Source: Setoptus koraiensis | Lineage: Eukaryota; Arthropoda | Length of the DNA stretch: 64,000 nucleotides | Reading direction: 5' to 3' | Assembly: GCA_048013815.1 (NCBI GenBank) | Contig: CM106586.1 | Coordinates: 6,448,001-6,512,000 of the forward strand | Part shown: positions 62,810 through 64,000 of the stretch, piece by piece | Layout: each line of letters opens with the position of its first letter | Numbering within the stretch: the stretch's first letter is position 1 | Notes under the pieces: generated by a model | The model's input: only the letters and a program-made list of their open reading frames with translations | Database searches by the model: none | What the model was told of the DNA's origin: nothing | Position numbers and translations under genes: made by a program

Positions 62810-63872
62810 ATGAGACAACGAAACAAACAAGAGCGAGCCAGCAAAACCGCTTGCCATCTAATTAACTTGATTTTTGTACTGCTCATCCAATTAGTGCATC
62901 TCCATCAGGGTAAGTCACACTTGCATCAACTTTCAACACAATTCGAGGTGTCGCACCAGCGTCACCAGTGTTCATGTCAGACGAGTCAGGCTTGCCTGAT
63001 GGTGCTGACTAGAGGCCAGGCGAGCCATGGCCTCCGACGAACGGATAAGTCACCGTTGAACGAGGACGATCTGGTTCAAAAGTTTGCTGCTGTAGTGTTG
63101 TTGCGATTCTTTCAGCCTATCGGCTGGGCACATTCGGCGCCAAAGAATTGACCAACATGGCACAAGTGTCTCAGAAAATGACCTTTTCTCACACTCAATT
63201 GTTGTCGTTGATTTGTTTCAGCTGATCATTATCATCGACGTCGCAGTTAGATAGACACGGAGTTCGATGACAACATTTCGCACTTTACTCTTGCCACTCC
63301 AGTATACGGCATCATTGCAACCATGCACAATGGCGCACAATGATGCACACGACGGTGGCAAAAATTATACACTTCTAGTCGAGATAATAGCCCCAAATCT
63401 ATCTATCCATCGACTCAATAATAGATATGTATATATGAGCACTTTATATAACACACATTATATAAGTGTGACAACGCCATGACAACCGTCATTAAGTAAT
63501 AATGATGATGATGATGATGATGAATAAAAGCTCCTGTTCTACACGGTCCATTGGAGCCAGTTAGACTAGCTAGACACAACTGTAACAAAAACAATCGAAC
63601 CGATCGAACCATTTCGTTTTATTTTATTATTTCTCATTTTATTATTTAGCTCTACACACACTCAACAGCGGCAGCATCAACAGCGACAACAACAACAGCG
63701 ACAGCGAAAACAACAGTGAAAATGCGAAGAAAATTCAATTATTTGAACTATTTGTCGGAGATTTGTTTTGTTGGCTGGCCAGTGAAAATGGTGCTGGCTT
63801 GACATTCAATTGTTTAGCGTCTCTTAAATTCAATTTCAGACAGACGCGGAGTGATGCGGAGAAAGAGATAAG
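62810..63872 (+). CDS. Candidate two-exon (or longer) gene with signal peptide, weak
   Basis: ATG at 62810 opens MRQRNKQERASKTACHLIN followed by a hydrophobic core (LIFVLLIQLVHL), typical of a signal peptide or anchor. A strong donor (CAGG before GTAAGT) ends it at 62910 in phase 1. A pyrimidine-rich acceptor (CATTTTATTATTTAG) before 63650 opens a 223-base frame in the matching phase, with Asn/Ser runs then KKIQLFELFVGDLFCWLAS, ending AAG before GTGAGG in phase 2. Further exons would lie beyond the window. Alternatively, without splicing, the first frame runs 113 codons to 63151 as a small secreted protein with a CSCQTSQAC motif. No family recognised. Confidence 0.3.
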
Positions 63873-63899
63873 GTGAGGTGATTCACTCACCATAGAGGC

Positions 63900-63940
63900 G
63901 ATCAAATGAAGACAACAACAACAATCGTCTTCATTTGATC
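63900..63940. repeat. 14-bp perfect inverted repeat, 13-base loop
   Basis: GATCAAATGAAGAC at 63900-63913 and its exact reverse complement at 63927-63940 flank an AACAACAACAATC loop. It lies just after the possible donor at 63873. Confidence 0.9.
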
Positions 63941-64000
63941 ATTCACATACTACTGAATCTTATCTGACTCACTCGAATAACTGGTCAACTCCAAAAATAA

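Noticed and set aside
62943-62990. CSCQTSQAC motif resembling an endothelin- or peptide-hormone-like cysteine pattern
   Set aside because: Only one short match, wrong spacing for known families, no dibasic cleavage-amidation pattern around it, and the segment is probably intronic.

Overview
The window is eukaryotic nuclear DNA with spliced genes: GT-AG introns mostly 120-300 bp, a few of several kb, and proteins full of Asn, Gln, Ser and His runs. Gene content (a Nanchung-type TRPV channel, tomosyn, a PLPP6-type phosphatase) points to an arthropod. The heavy CAA/GTT simple repeats and low-complexity linkers would fit a chelicerate such as a mite, but that is inference. No tRNA, rRNA, transposon or viral fossil could be recognised.

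Layout. (1) 1-3743, minus strand: 5' part of a coiled-coil gene that runs off the left edge. It has four core exons and one alternative low-complexity last exon. (2) 3744-21491: about 17.7 kb with no convincing gene, rich in CAA/GTT microsatellites and short-period minisatellites, including a 41-bp array. (3) 21492-25738, plus strand: a complete 13-exon Nanchung-like TRPV channel of about 806 residues. (4) 25923-26570, minus strand: an intact single-exon PAP2-family lipid phosphatase, convergent with the channel. (5) 28592-59610, plus strand: a complete tomosyn gene over 31 kb. One 2.65-kb exon carries most of the WD40 part. Small 3' exons carry the second propeller and the C-terminal R-SNARE-like motif. 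(6) 59611-64000: mostly non-coding, with a weak two-exon candidate for a secreted or membrane protein.

The most interesting signal is inside tomosyn. Three large low-complexity exons (35345-36488, 41589-42177, 43253-44198) all enter in phase 0 and leave in phase 1. The exon before them ends in phase 0 and the exon after them begins in phase 1, so exactly one of the three keeps the frame. This predicts mutually exclusive linker isoforms of a synaptic SNARE regulator. The introns around them carry 13 exact copies of the self-complementary octamer GGGGCCCC, none of which I saw elsewhere in the window. A 50-bp perfect palindrome with a related core lies 21 bases after the donor of the first shared downstream exon. 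Paired intronic RNA elements are an attractive but untested explanation for the choice.

Functionally, tomosyn (release control at synapses) and Nanchung (sensory cilia of chordotonal neurons) are both neuronal. The coiled-coil gene resembles cilia-associated coiled-coil proteins in part. No operon-like logic is implied.
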